Assembly (NCBI GenBank): GCA_949358305.1
Contig: CASHSZ010000010.1
Location: 1 to 64,000 of the forward strand
Length of the DNA: 64,000 bases
Origin: Strigamia acuminata
Lineage: Eukaryota; Arthropoda; Chilopoda; Geophilomorpha; Linotaeniidae
Direction of reading: 5' to 3'
The notes beneath the pieces are model-generated. The model saw only the letters and a list, made by a program, of their open reading frames with translations. It ran no database searches and had not been told where the DNA came from. Position numbers and translations under genes: made by a program. Shown here piece by piece: positions 33,776 through 46,500 of this stretch (position 1 is the stretch's first letter; every line of letters starts with the position of its first letter).

Positions 33776-34252
33776 TATTGAGTTGTGGTGGAAATATTGT
33801 GTGTTTGGTTGTTTGTCGCCATATTGTATAGTTTGTGAATATTTACATTACACACTTTCCGGATATGTGTAATGAATGTGCTGCTATTTAATGTCTCGAT
33901 GTCGCGTTCAATCGATCTCGATTTTTATTAATGCTGGTTCTGTACCGCGGTTGAACGTTTCCATTTAGCAGCATGCGCTGATAACATCGTCTGCTCAAAA
34001 GAGCGAGTCCTGTATTGTTATTATTGCTTAGTTATCGATTATGAATGTCATTGCTTTTATTTTATAATGTAAAGGACAAATCATTGAAATCCAACAATGA
34101 TTTATCCTATTTTTCCGAGTGCAGTTGTTAGCCTCGAAGCGTGTACACTTTTATGTGATATTAAACATGGCGCACGCATGTCGGTGTCGCGCACCTGTTT
34201 AGACACTCGTCAACTCCTTTCTAACCGATGTTTTGGCCAGGAAATCGCTTTA
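33776..34252 (+). repeat. 3' LTR of the Copia element, 477 bp
   Basis: Identical by eye to 26019-26495 and followed by the second AAAAG target copy, after which BEL-A2 gag-protease sequence resumes. Confidence 0.93.
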
Positions 34253-36027
34253 AAAAGCACATCAATTTGAGCAGTCTTAGCTGGTAGGTCTTCAGCAAGT
34301 TCGAGATTTAGTTTCTTCACTTTGTCAATCATTGATGAGTTCAGAATGCCTTGCACTCGTGGCAAATCTTCCACAGAAAGCATGGAAAGTTTCAAATCTT
34401 GAGTGTCATTTTTACTCTGCAGTGTGACATTGAACACATCGTAGTCCGTAGCTGCTGGAGACGAATCATTAAAACGTTGTGTGGTGGCAGAAACACTGCC
34501 GCACTTTTTAAGTTTCAGTCTATCAACAAATTCTTTTGTGATGAACGAGCGATGGCTTCCCGGGTCGATCATTCCACGAATGCTGTGAGTTCCTCCTGAT
34601 TTGGTCTTGAGGTCCGCGGTGAATATCATTAGTTGTAGAGTCGTCGAGATTGCGCAGGAAACATGTGTTGTTACTTGTGGCTCCTTCGGCTTCTCCGCAG
34701 CGTTCGTTGAATTCTTCACCTCGGATTTTTTGCATATTGTGGAGTGATGTCGCCCACCACAATGTTTACAAGAGAATTTGACCTTGCAGTCTCCCACTCT
34801 ATGCCCAGTTCTGAAACAATTAAAACACAGTCGGTTTTTCTTAACTATTTCGATTTTCGCGTTAATTTCGAAATCCTTTTTACAAGAGCCGTTTAAATGT
34901 TCATCTTCACAAAAAATGCACTTGTTTGTCTTTAAAGGCGTATTCTTGCTTTCAGATTTCGGTTCACTCTTCGTTTTTGCACTAGTAGACTGCTTGGCTT
35001 CTTGAGTGGTTGCGCACGTGGTCATTGAACCTTTCACTTTCGTTTTCTCTACGTCCGATTTTTCATTCTTGTCTTTTTTCGATTTTTCCGAGACGTTTTC
35101 AGTTCGTTCGGCCATCGCAACTTCATTCACAAAGAAATTGAGCAACGTAACAATGTTCTTATTTTGAATTCCGTGAACTTGGTAAAATCTTAATGCCATT
35201 GAAGTTGGAAACTTGCTAATTATGTCGGGCAATAAGAAAGCTCCGGAAGTCTGAATAGGAATTTTTAGTTGCTCGAGAAGTCTAATAGTCGCAGAAATCT
35301 TTGTCAAATTTGTTTTTATCGCTTTAGTTGGATATACACTTGAAACAGCTTTTAATTCTCGAATTGATTTTATTAACGCAGTTTGTTGGGCATCCTCATC
35401 ACCAAAATGTCTTTCGAGTTCTTCTCTTGCAAGGTCGTAGGATTCCTCAATCAGGGGAAAAGTTGAGATGAGAATTGCCGCTTCTCCAGTACACATAGTT
35501 TGTAAATACTGGAGTTTTTCAATGTTACTCAGGTCTGGATCCTTGTGTACGGAGGTCTCAAAGTTGCTTTTGAATGTTCTATACTTCAAAATATCTCCGT
35601 CAAATTTTACGGAATCCAGTTTGGGCAGCTTCGAATTTTTTCTAAACGTTGCTGTCGCGTTCAAGGTTGTATTCTGGTTTGAGCTTGTCGACGTATTTAA
35701 TCTTCCTCCCAAAGTTGGAAGTGATCGCTTTGAAATTTCGTATCTCGTGCGAAGAAGATCCACTCTTGCTTGCATAGTCTCAAGCTTGTCAATGCATTCT
35801 AGATAATAGCCGTGGTCCGAATATTCCTGTAGATCATTCAGCGCACCGACTATTCTCGTTTCTTTCGGGGTCGCAGTTTGCACCAGCGCTTCCAGTTCAC
35901 CTGGATCTGCTGTCTTCTCCGATATAGACAACAAATGATTCATTGCAGTGACTTGCGACTCCCAACGTTGTTGTAGCACTTCGATTTGATCCTCAGTTAG
36001 AAGATCTCTCATTGTAGGTTCCGCCAT
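34253..36027 (-). pseudogene. gag-pol: BEL-A2 Gag-protease, N-terminal part, cut off by Copia
   Basis: The normal ATG at 36027 (MAEPTMRDLL) starts the DUF1759-type Gag, the zinc knuckles and the DPGS protease, about 591 residues in all. The frame then enters the Copia LTR, adds about 15 foreign residues and stops at 34210. RT, RNase H and integrase are detached at 22548-26018. Against A1 there are about six amino-acid changes and clearly more silent than replacement differences, which suggests the lineage was under selection before insertion. A truncated Gag could in principle still be made. Confidence 0.93.
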
Positions 36028-37033
36028 TTTCTCTGTCCTCTCTCACAAAAAATTCGGCTGTGAAATTTGGAAAGAACAGATAAAAACGGGCATGACAATT
36101 CAACTTTGTTTTAATTTTTAAGAGAATAAATCTTGTAATTTTATCCCCCAAAAATTTCTCAATTTTCACGGTTTTTGTTTTAACTTTAAAGAGAATAAAC
36201 TTTTTTATTTTATCCCCCAAAAAGCACTCAATTTTCACGGTCCTTGGTGACACGTGAGAATTTTAGAATATCAAATGTTTGGCCAATCGAGGATGACCAA
36301 AAATTTGAGCGGTTTTTGTGTACGTAAATAAAACGTGACACAATTACCCTGCACAGTTTGAAAATAATTGACGGTTTGTTTTGCAACAAAGCACGCCAAT
36401 AAACTCTTTTGAAAACAATTGACGGTTCGTTTTGCAACAAAACACGCCAATAACTCCTAACATTAAATTTTGACTCTACTGACAGCTCATTCAACTTGAA
36501 ACTAGTCAGTTCTACTCGAAATAAATCTAATCTCCCCCGCTTATGGCGGTTATAATGGAGAACTAAACATGCAATGAAAAAACACTTCAAATTTTGGTAT
36601 GAAAACACTTTTACTAAAATTTTCCCCAAAACTAGCAAATGAAACAACAAAAACACCAATGGAATACCCAAAACAATACCCTCATGCAATAAAAATCCCC
36701 AAAATGAAAACACAGAACTCCAAAAACAAGAAAATGCAAATAATCCAGGGGCAAATCGTCTTCCCAGCGCAGCGCGTTGTGTATCCAAATATGGCGACCG
36801 GAAGATCCCGTTGCTTGCACACGATTGTTCAAATTCGACGCCGTACCTGTCCTCGTTGTGGCTGAAGTCACGTTGAACGTTGACACTACTTGTAGCAGAC
36901 GACGAATCGCGAACGTAAATTATTCCGTTGATCGCACCAAACGCACGATCGGACGTTGCACTGACGTCACGACGAAAACACAGAAAGAATGCAACGGCTA
37001 TCCTGGTCACGGCTACCAAAACTAGATATTCGA
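36028..37033 (-). other. 5' leader of BEL-A2 with tRNA-His-like primer site
   Basis: Matches the A1 leader. The primer site lies at 37001-37018 (minus strand TGGTAGCCGTGACCAGGA). The same 335-codon frame, 36228-37235, crosses the leader into the LTR. I see no sign of purifying selection on it and treat it as non-coding. Confidence 0.6.
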
Positions 37034-38544
37034 TGTTGCGGTCGGTCAACACGAATATAGAAGAAATGGGCATTTGCGGTTTGAAATTCCCGCCACTAAG
37101 ATTTGATGATCGTATAGCAAAGTACGTACATAAACCGTGCTGGAAACCACAATAATCACTCCCGAATCCATTGTTGCATGAGGAGAAAGCAATCGAGAGC
37201 ACTGTTGAAAGGTATCCGAGTGCTTGTTTATCCATAAGCCAGCGGGGAAAAGAGATTAACTACTCCCGACACATTGGAAAAGATGGCGGAAATAAAGTTA
37301 AACACGAGCTAAAATTCAACAACTTCTTTAATGAACGGTTAGATGAAAACTGAATAAAATACACGAATGTAATTGGCCCTCAAGGGAGCCGCACATGCGC
37401 AATACCGAAAATGGCACGCGCCAAGCCGATTAGCGGCGAAATACAGACACAAAATTCTCCGTTGTCATGGCAACGGAGGAAAACGAAATACAGGCAAAGT
37501 TGACAAATTGTGAAATTAGCACGGATTACAGTTTGTAATATATCAAAATGACCGCAAGAATGCAGTGAATAAAAAAGCTAATCATAACAATTCGATTCAA
37601 TAAGTAAAACAATGAAAACGAAGCACAAAACAATGATCGTGTAGCAGACGATCGCAATAGCCAATCACAGGCAAGTATGATGACGTAACCGTAAGATTTG
37701 AATTTAAAATGGCTTTAAAACACAAAATAACATAAGAATTCAGGTTAAAAAACATCGTAATGAAATAGTATAATCAATTCAATCAATATACATCGCAAAC
37801 AAATTGAAATAAAAACGAATTACCGATAAATTCCAACATGGCGGCCTCGAACGTCATATTGGCGGTAAAACCAGTACATTTGAAATTAGATACACAGAAT
37901 GTTAATAAAAACCACATAGAAATGTTAAATAGAATTAGGAAATGTTATTTCCTGCACAAAATCACAATATTTATTCAACACAACACTTTGAAATAGATCG
38001 TAAGCCGCACGAACCGAACATTATCGGCCGCGCCCATGCGGTGGCCGACAACGAACGTTCGCACTGACGAAACGAAAACACTTGGGCAAAAATAAAGCAC
38101 ACCAGTCGAAAGAGCAGACTTTAATTAGTATAAATCAATTGTGAATGGAATTCTTAACAACTCGGAAAGTATAAAACGAAACGTTAGAAGTTCTAACGAA
38201 ACGCGACTAGCAATGGAAAAATGACGTCACGCGTGTAGCGTAACTGAACTGCACTTCGACGAATGTACCTAAAAATGCCGAAAATCATGAAAATGCATAA
38301 GAAATCAATGAGAAATGACATAAAACTTCAATAACACTTGAAATAACAGTAAATTAAAATGTAATATCAACACAAAAGACACTAAAAATACTAAAAACAC
38401 TAGAAAATGTTTTAATAAGATAAAACCTGAAAAGCAATAGATGAAAATATTAGGCAAAAACTCAATTACACTATGAATATTTATTATGACATAAAACACA
38501 GTAATAAATGCAATTTCTAAAATATTTCCACGTTGTTTGCAACA
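37034..38544 (-). repeat. 5' LTR of BEL-A2, 1511 bp
   Basis: Identical by eye to 20977-22487. On the plus strand it contains the same GATGGCGG and CATGGCGGCC motifs as A1. It ends GCAACA against the CTTGT satellite flank. Confidence 0.94.
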
Positions 38545-38620
38545 CTTGTGGTGTTTGTGCTAAGTCAACTGTGATGAGATCAAAAGTCTATTCTCCCAAA
38601 TCATTGGTTGGATGTTTCTA

Positions 38621-41600
38621 AACCTTACATTGGAGCCTTCTACTAAGGTTTAAACACTATTTCTGAACATTCAGAGACATTGGTCTTGTGGTGTTTGTTC
38701 TAAGTCAACTGTGATGAGATCAAAAGTCTATTCTCCCAAATCATTGGTTGGATGTTTCTAAAACTTACATTGGAGCCTTCTACTAAGGTTTAAACACTAT
38801 TTCTGAACATTCAGAGACATTGGTCTTGTGGTGTTTGTGCTAAGTCAACTGTGATGAGATCAAAAGTCTATTCTCCCAAATCATTGGTTGGATGTTTCTA
38901 AAACTTACATTGGAGCCTTCTACTAAGGTTTAAACACTATTTCTGAACATTCAGAGACATTGGACTTGTGGTGTTTGTGCTAAGTCAACTGTGATGAGAT
39001 CAAAAGTCTATTCTCCCAAATCATTGGTTGGATGTTTCTAAAACTTACATTGGAGCCTTCTACTAAGGTTTAAACACTATTTCTGAACATTCAGAGACAT
39101 TGGTGTTTGTGCTAAGTCAACTGCGATCTGAAATGAGCTCAAAATTTTTTTTTCAAAATTTATTGCTTGGGTGTTGCTAAAACTTACATTTAAGGCTTCT
39201 ACAAAGGTTTAAACACTATTTATAAACATTCAGACACATTGGACTTGTGGTGTTTGTGCTAAGTCAACTGTGATGAGATCAAAAGTCTATTCTCCCAAAT
39301 CATTGGTTGGATGTTTCTAAAACTTACATTGGAGCCTTCTACTAAGGTTTAAACACTATTTCTGAACATTCAGAGACATTGGACTTGTGGTGTTTCTGCT
39401 AAGTCAACTGTGATGAGATCAAAAGTCTATTCTCCCAAATCATTGGTTGGATGTTTCTAAAACTTACATTGGAGCCTTCTACTAAGGTTTAAACACTATT
39501 TCTGAACATTCAGAGACATTGGTCTTGTGGTGTTTGTGCTAAGTCAACTGTGATGAGATCAAAAGTCTATTCTCCCAAATCATTGGTTGGATGTTTCTAA
39601 AACTTACATTGGAGCCTTCTACTAAGGTTTAAACACTATTTCTGAACATTCAGAGACATTGGTCTTGTGGTGTTTGTGCTAAGTCAACTGTGATGAGATC
39701 AAAAGTCTATTCTCCCAAATCATTGGTTGGATGTTTCTAAAACTTACATTGGAGCCTTCTACTAAGGTTTAAACACTATTTCTGAACATTCAGAGACATT
39801 GGTCTTGTGGTGTTTGTGCTAAGTCAACTGCGATGTGAAATGAACTCAAAATTTTTTTTTCAAAATTTATTGCTTGGGTGTTGCTAAAACTTATATTGAA
39901 GGCTTCTACTAAGGTTTAAACACTATTTCTGAACATTCAGAGACATTGGACTTGTGGTGTTTGTGCTAAGTCAACTGTGATGAGATCAAAAGTCTATTCT
40001 CCCAAATCATTGGTTGGATGTTTCTAAAACTTACATTAGAGCCTTCTACTAAGGTTTAAACACTAATTCTGAACATTCAGAGACATTGGTCTTGTGGTGT
40101 TTGTGCTAAGTCAACTGTGATGAGATCAAAAGTCTATTCTCCCAAATCATTGGTTGGATGTTTCTAAAACTTACATTGGAGCCTTCTACTAAGGTTTAAA
40201 CACTATTTCTGAACATTCAGAGACATTGGTCTTGTGGTGTTTGTGCTAAGTCAACTGTGATGAGATCAAAAGTCTATTCTCCTAAATCAATGGTTGAATG
40301 TTTCTAAAACTTACATTGGAGCCTTCTACTAAGGTTTAAACACTATTTCTGAACATTCAGAGACATTGGACTTGTGGTGTTTCTGCTAAGTCAACTGTGA
40401 TGAGATCAAAAGTCTATTCTCCCAAATCATTGGTTGGATGTTTCTAAAACTTACATTGGAGCCTTCTACTAAGGTTTAAACACTATTTCTGAACATTCAG
40501 AGACATTGGTCTTGTGGTGTTTGTGCTAAGTCAACTGTGATGAGATCAAAAGTCTATTCTCCCAAATCATTGGTTGGATGTTTCTAAAACTTACATTGGA
40601 GCCTTCTACTAAGGTTTAAACACTATTTCTGAACATTCAGAGACATTGGTCTTGTGGTGTTTGTGCTAAGTCAACTGTGATTAGATCAAAAGTCTATTCT
40701 CCCAAATCATTGGTTGGATGTCTCTAAAACTTACATTGGAGCCTTCTACTAAGGTTTAAACACTATTTCTGAACATTCAGAGACATTGGTCTTGTGGTGT
40801 TTGTGCTAAGTCAACTGTGATGAGATCAAAAGTCTATTCTCCCAAATCATTGGTTGGATGTTTCTAAAACTTACATTGGAGCCTTCTACTAAGGTTTAAA
40901 CACTATTTCTGAACATTCAGAGACATTGGTCTTGTGGTGTTTGTGCTAAGTCAACTGTGATGAGATCAAAAGTCTATTCTCCTAAATCAATGGTTGAATG
41001 TTTCTAAAACTTACATTGGAGCCTTCTACTAAGGTTTAAACACTATTTCTGAACATTCAGAGACATTGGACTTGTGGTGTTTGTGCTAAGTCAACTGTGA
41101 TGAGATCAAAAGTCTATTCTCCCAAATCATTGGTTGGATGTTTCTAAAACTTACATTGGAGCCTTCTACTAAGGTTTAAACACTATTTCTGAACATTCAG
41201 AGACATTGGACTTGTGGTGTTTGTGCTAAGTCAACTGTGATGAGATCAAAAGTCTATTCTCCCAAATCATTGGTTGGATGTTTCTAAACCTTACATTGGA
41301 GCCTTCTACTAAGGTTTAAACACTATTTCTGAACATTCAGAGACATTGGTCTTGTGGTGTTTGTTCTAAGTCAACTGTGATGAGATCAAAAGTCTATTCT
41401 CCCAAATCATTGGTTGGATGTTTCTAAAACTTACATTGGAGCCTTCTACTAAGGTTTAAACACTATTTCTGAACATTCAGAGACATTGGTCTTGTGGTGT
41501 TTGTGCTAAGTCAACTGTGATGAGATCAAAAGTCTATTCTCCCAAATCATTGGTTGGATGTTTCTAAAACTTACATTGGAGCCTTCTACTAAGGTTTAAA

Positions 41601-43533
41601 CACTATTTCTGAACATTCAGAGACATTGGTCTTGTGGTGTTTGTGCTAAGTCAACTGCGATGTGAAATGAACTCAAAATTTTTTTTTCAAAATTTATTGC
41701 TTGGGTGTTGCTAAAACTTATATTGAAGGCTTCTACTAAGGTTTAAACACTATTTCTGAACATTCAGAGACATTGGACTTGTGGTGTTTGTGCTAAGTCA
41801 ACTGTGATGAGATCAAAAGTCTATTCTCCCAAATCATTGGTTGGATGTTTTTAAAACTTACATTGGAGCCTTCTACTAAGGTTTAAACACTAATTCTGAA
41901 CATTCAGAGACATTGGTCTTGTGGTGTTTGTGCTAAGTCAACTGTGATGAGATCAAAAGTCTATTCTCCCAAATCATTGGTTGGATGTTTCTAAAACTTA
42001 CATTGGAGCCTTCTACTAAGGTTTAAACACTATTTCTGAACATTCAGAGACATTGGTCTTGTGGTGTTTGTGCTAAGTCAACTGTGATGAGATCAAAAGT
42101 CTATTCTCCTAAATCAATGGTTGAATGTTTCTAAAACTTACATTGGAGCCTTCTACTAAGGTTTAAACACTATTTCTGAACATTCAGAGACATTGGACTT
42201 GTGGTGTTTGTGCTAAGTCAACTGTGATGAGATCAAAAGTCTATTCTCCCAAATCATTGGTTGGATGTTTCTAAAACTTACATTGGAGCCTTCTACTAAG
42301 GTTTAAACACTATTTCTGAACATTCAGAGACATTGGTCTTGTGGTGTTTGTGCTAAGTCAACTGTGATTAGATCAAAAGTCTATTCTCCCAAATCATTGG
42401 TTGGATGTCTCTAAAACTTACATTGGAGCCTTCTACTAAGGTTTAAACACTATTTCTGAACATTCAGAGACATTGGTCTTGTGGTGTTTGTGCTAAGTCA
42501 ACTGTGATGAGATCAAAAGTCTATTCTCCCAAATCATTGGTTGGATGTTTCTAAAACTTACATTGGAGCCTTCTACTAAGGTTTAAACACTATTTCTGAA
42601 CATTCAGAGACATTGGTCTTGTGGTGTTTGTGCTAAGTCAACTGTGATGAGATCAAAAGTCTATTCTCCTAAATCAATGGTTGAATGTTTCTAAAACTTA
42701 CATTGGAGCCTTCTACTAAGGTTTAAACACTATTTCTGAACATTCAGAGACATTGGACTTGTGGTGTTTGTGCTAAGTCAACTGTGATGAGATCAAAAGT
42801 CTATTCTCCCAAATCATTGGTTGGATGTTTCTAAAACTTACATTGGAGCCTTCTACTAAGGTTTAAACACTATTTCTGAACATTCAGAGACATTGGACTT
42901 GTGGTGTTTGTGCTAAGTCAACTGTGATGAGATCAAAAGTCTATTCTCCTAAATCAATGGTTGAATGTTTCTAAAACTTACATTGGAGCCTTCTACTAAG
43001 GTTTAAACACTATTTCTGAACATTCAGAGACATTGGACTTGTGGTGTTTGTGCTAAGTCAACTGTGATGAGATCAAAAGTCTATTCTCCCAAATCATTGG
43101 TTGGATGTTTCTAAAACTTACATTGGAGCCTTCTACTAAGGTTTAAACACTATTTCTGAACATTCAGAGACATTGGACTTGTGGTGTTTGTGCTAAGTCA
43201 ACTGTGATGAGATCAAAAGTCTATTCTCCTAAATCAATGGTTGAATGTTTCTAAAACTTACATTGGAGCCTTCTACTAAGGTTTAAACACTATTTCTGAA
43301 CATTCAGAGACATTGGACTTGTGGTGTTTGTGCTAAGTCAACTGTGATGAGATCAAAAGTCTATTCTCCCAAATCATTGGTTGGATGTTTCTAAAACTTA
43401 CATTGGAGCCTTCTACTAAGGTTTAAACACTATTTCTGAACATTCAGAGACATTGGACTTGTGGTGTTTGTGCTAAGTCAACTGTGATGAGATCAAAAGT
43501 CTATTCTCCCAAATCATTGGTTGGATGTTTCTA
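38621..43533. repeat. 35-monomer higher-order repeat unit (4913 bp)
   Basis: The rare ctaaacctta variant occurs at 38621, 41287, 43534 and 46200, giving alternating gaps of 2666 and 2247 then 2666 bp. 4913 equals 35 x 140 plus 7-8+7+7 for the V1 and V2 length changes. V2 sites 39124 and 44037 are also 4913 apart. The next unit starts at 43534 and follows the first to about 47160 before it diverges. Confidence 0.88.
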
Positions 43534-46500
43534 AACCTTACATTGGAGCCTTCTACTAAGGTTTAAACACTATTTCTGAACATTCAGAGACATTGGTCTT
43601 GTGGTGTTTGTTCTAAGTCAACTGTGATGAGATCAAAAGTCTATTCTCCCAAATCATTGGTTGGATGTTTCTAAAACTTACATTGGAGCCTTCTACTAAG
43701 GTTTAAACACTATTTCTGAACATTCAGAGACATTGGTCTTGTGGTGTTTGTGCTAAGTCAACTGTGATGAGATCAAAAGTCTATTCTCCCAAATCATTGG
43801 TTGGATGTTTCTAAAACTTACATTGGAGCCTTCTACTAAGGTTTAAACACTATTTCTGAACATTCAGAGACATTGGACTTGTGGTGTTTGTGCTAAGTCA
43901 ACTGTGATGAGATCAAAAGTCTATTCTCCCAAATCATTGGTTGGATGTTTCTAAAACTTACATTGGAGCCTTCTACTAAGGTTTAAACACTATTTCTGAA
44001 CATTCAGAGACATTGGTGTTTGTGCTAAGTCAACTGCGATCTGAAATGAGCTCAAAATTTTTTTTTCAAAATTTATTGCTTGGGTGTTGCTAAAACTTAC
44101 ATTTAAGGCTTCTACAAAGGTTTAAACACTATTTATAAACATTCAGACACATTGGACTTGTGGTGTTTGTGCTAAGTCAACTGTGATGAGATCAAAAGTC
44201 TATTCTCCCAAATCATTGGTTGGATGTTTCTAAAACTTACATTGGAGCCTTCTACTAAGGTTTAAACACTATTTCTGAACATTCAGAGACATTGGACTTG
44301 TGGTGTTTCTGCTAAGTCAACTGTGATGAGATCAAAAGTCTATTCTCCCAAATCATTGGTTGGATGTTTCTAAAACTTACATTGGAGCCTTCTACTAAGG
44401 TTTAAACACTATTTCTGAACATTCAGAGACATTGGTCTTGTGGTGTTTGTGCTAAGTCAACTGTGATGAGATCAAAAGTCTATTCTCCCAAATCATTGGT
44501 TGGATGTTTCTAAAACTTACATTGGAGCCTTCTACTAAGGTTTAAACACTATTTCTGAACATTCAGAGACATTGGTCTTGTGGTGTTTGTGCTAAGTCAA
44601 CTGTGATGAGATCAAAAGTCTATTCTCCCAAATCATTGGTTGGATGTTTCTAAAACTTACATTGGAGCCTTCTACTAAGGTTTAAACACTATTTCTGAAC
44701 ATTCAGAGACATTGGTCTTGTGGTGTTTGTGCTAAGTCAACTGCGATGTGAAATGAACTCAAAATTTTTTTTTCAAAATTTATTGCTTGGGTGTTGCTAA
44801 AACTTATATTGAAGGCTTCTACTAAGGTTTAAACACTATTTCTGAACATTCAGAGACATTGGACTTGTGGTGTTTGTGCTAAGTCAACTGTGATGAGATC
44901 AAAAGTCTATTCTCCCAAATCATTGGTTGGATGTTTCTAAAACTTACATTAGAGCCTTCTACTAAGGTTTAAACACTAATTCTGAACATTCAGAGACATT
45001 GGTCTTGTGGTGTTTGTGCTAAGTCAACTGTGATGAGATCAAAAGTCTATTCTCCCAAATCATTGGTTGGATGTTTCTAAAACTTACATTGGAGCCTTCT
45101 ACTAAGGTTTAAACACTATTTCTGAACATTCAGAGACATTGGTCTTGTGGTGTTTGTGCTAAGTCAACTGTGATGAGATCAAAAGTCTATTCTCCTAAAT
45201 CAATGGTTGAATGTTTCTAAAACTTACATTGGAGCCTTCTACTAAGGTTTAAACACTATTTCTGAACATTCAGAGACATTGGACTTGTGGTGTTTCTGCT
45301 AAGTCAACTGTGATGAGATCAAAAGTCTATTCTCCCAAATCATTGGTTGGATGTTTCTAAAACTTACATTGGAGCCTTCTACTAAGGTTTAAACACTATT
45401 TCTGAACATTCAGAGACATTGGTCTTGTGGTGTTTGTGCTAAGTCAACTGTGATGAGATCAAAAGTCTATTCTCCCAAATCATTGGTTGGATGTTTCTAA
45501 AACTTACATTGGAGCCTTCTACTAAGGTTTAAACACTATTTCTGAACATTCAGAGACATTGGTCTTGTGGTGTTTGTGCTAAGTCAACTGTGATTAGATC
45601 AAAAGTCTATTCTCCCAAATCATTGGTTGGATGTCTCTAAAACTTACATTGGAGCCTTCTACTAAGGTTTAAACACTATTTCTGAACATTCAGAGACATT
45701 GGTCTTGTGGTGTTTGTGCTAAGTCAACTGTGATGAGATCAAAAGTCTATTCTCCCAAATCATTGGTTGGATGTTTCTAAAACTTACATTGGAGCCTTCT
45801 ACTAAGGTTTAAACACTATTTCTGAACATTCAGAGACATTGGTCTTGTGGTGTTTGTGCTAAGTCAACTGTGATGAGATCAAAAGTCTATTCTCCTAAAT
45901 CAATGGTTGAATGTTTCTAAAACTTACATTGGAGCCTTCTACTAAGGTTTAAACACTATTTCTGAACATTCAGAGACATTGGACTTGTGGTGTTTGTGCT
46001 AAGTCAACTGTGATGAGATCAAAAGTCTATTCTCCCAAATCATTGGTTGGATGTTTCTAAAACTTACATTGGAGCCTTCTACTAAGGTTTAAACACTATT
46101 TCTGAACATTCAGAGACATTGGACTTGTGGTGTTTGTGCTAAGTCAACTGTGATGAGATCAAAAGTCTATTCTCCCAAATCATTGGTTGGATGTTTCTAA
46201 ACCTTACATTGGAGCCTTCTACTAAGGTTTAAACACTATTTCTGAACATTCAGAGACATTGGTCTTGTGGTGTTTGTTCTAAGTCAACTGTGATGAGATC
46301 AAAAGTCTATTCTCCCAAATCATTGGTTGGATGTTTCTAAAACTTACATTGGAGCCTTCTACTAAGGTTTAAACACTATTTCTGAACATTCAGAGACATT
46401 GGTCTTGTGGTGTTTGTGCTAAGTCAACTGTGATGAGATCAAAAGTCTATTCTCCCAAATCATTGGTTGGATGTTTCTAAAACTTACATTGGAGCCTTCT

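Larger units (their letters stand above)
26019..34252 (+). mobile_element. Copia (Ty1/Copia) LTR retrotransposon nested in BEL-A2
   Basis: An 8234-bp plus-strand element with 477-bp LTRs (26019-26495, 33776-34252) that are identical by eye, an initiator tRNA-Met primer site, one long gag-pol ORF in the Copia order (integrase before RT), a purine tract and a 5-bp AAAAG target duplication. A 1214-bp tandem duplication of leader plus gag start enlarges it. It must be younger than the BEL copy it interrupts. Confidence 0.95.
20977..38544 (-). mobile_element. BEL/Pao LTR retrotransposon, copy A2, split by a nested Copia element
   Basis: This is the second copy of the A1 family, also on the minus strand. 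It has LTRs of 1511 bp at 20977-22487 and 37034-38544, identical by eye, and a 5-bp CTTGT target duplication. Removing Copia and one AAAAG leaves about 9.33 kb, the size expected for A1. The gag-pol frame is broken only by the Copia insertion, just after the protease. The copy is therefore dead as an autonomous unit, although it was recently intact. Confidence 0.94.
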
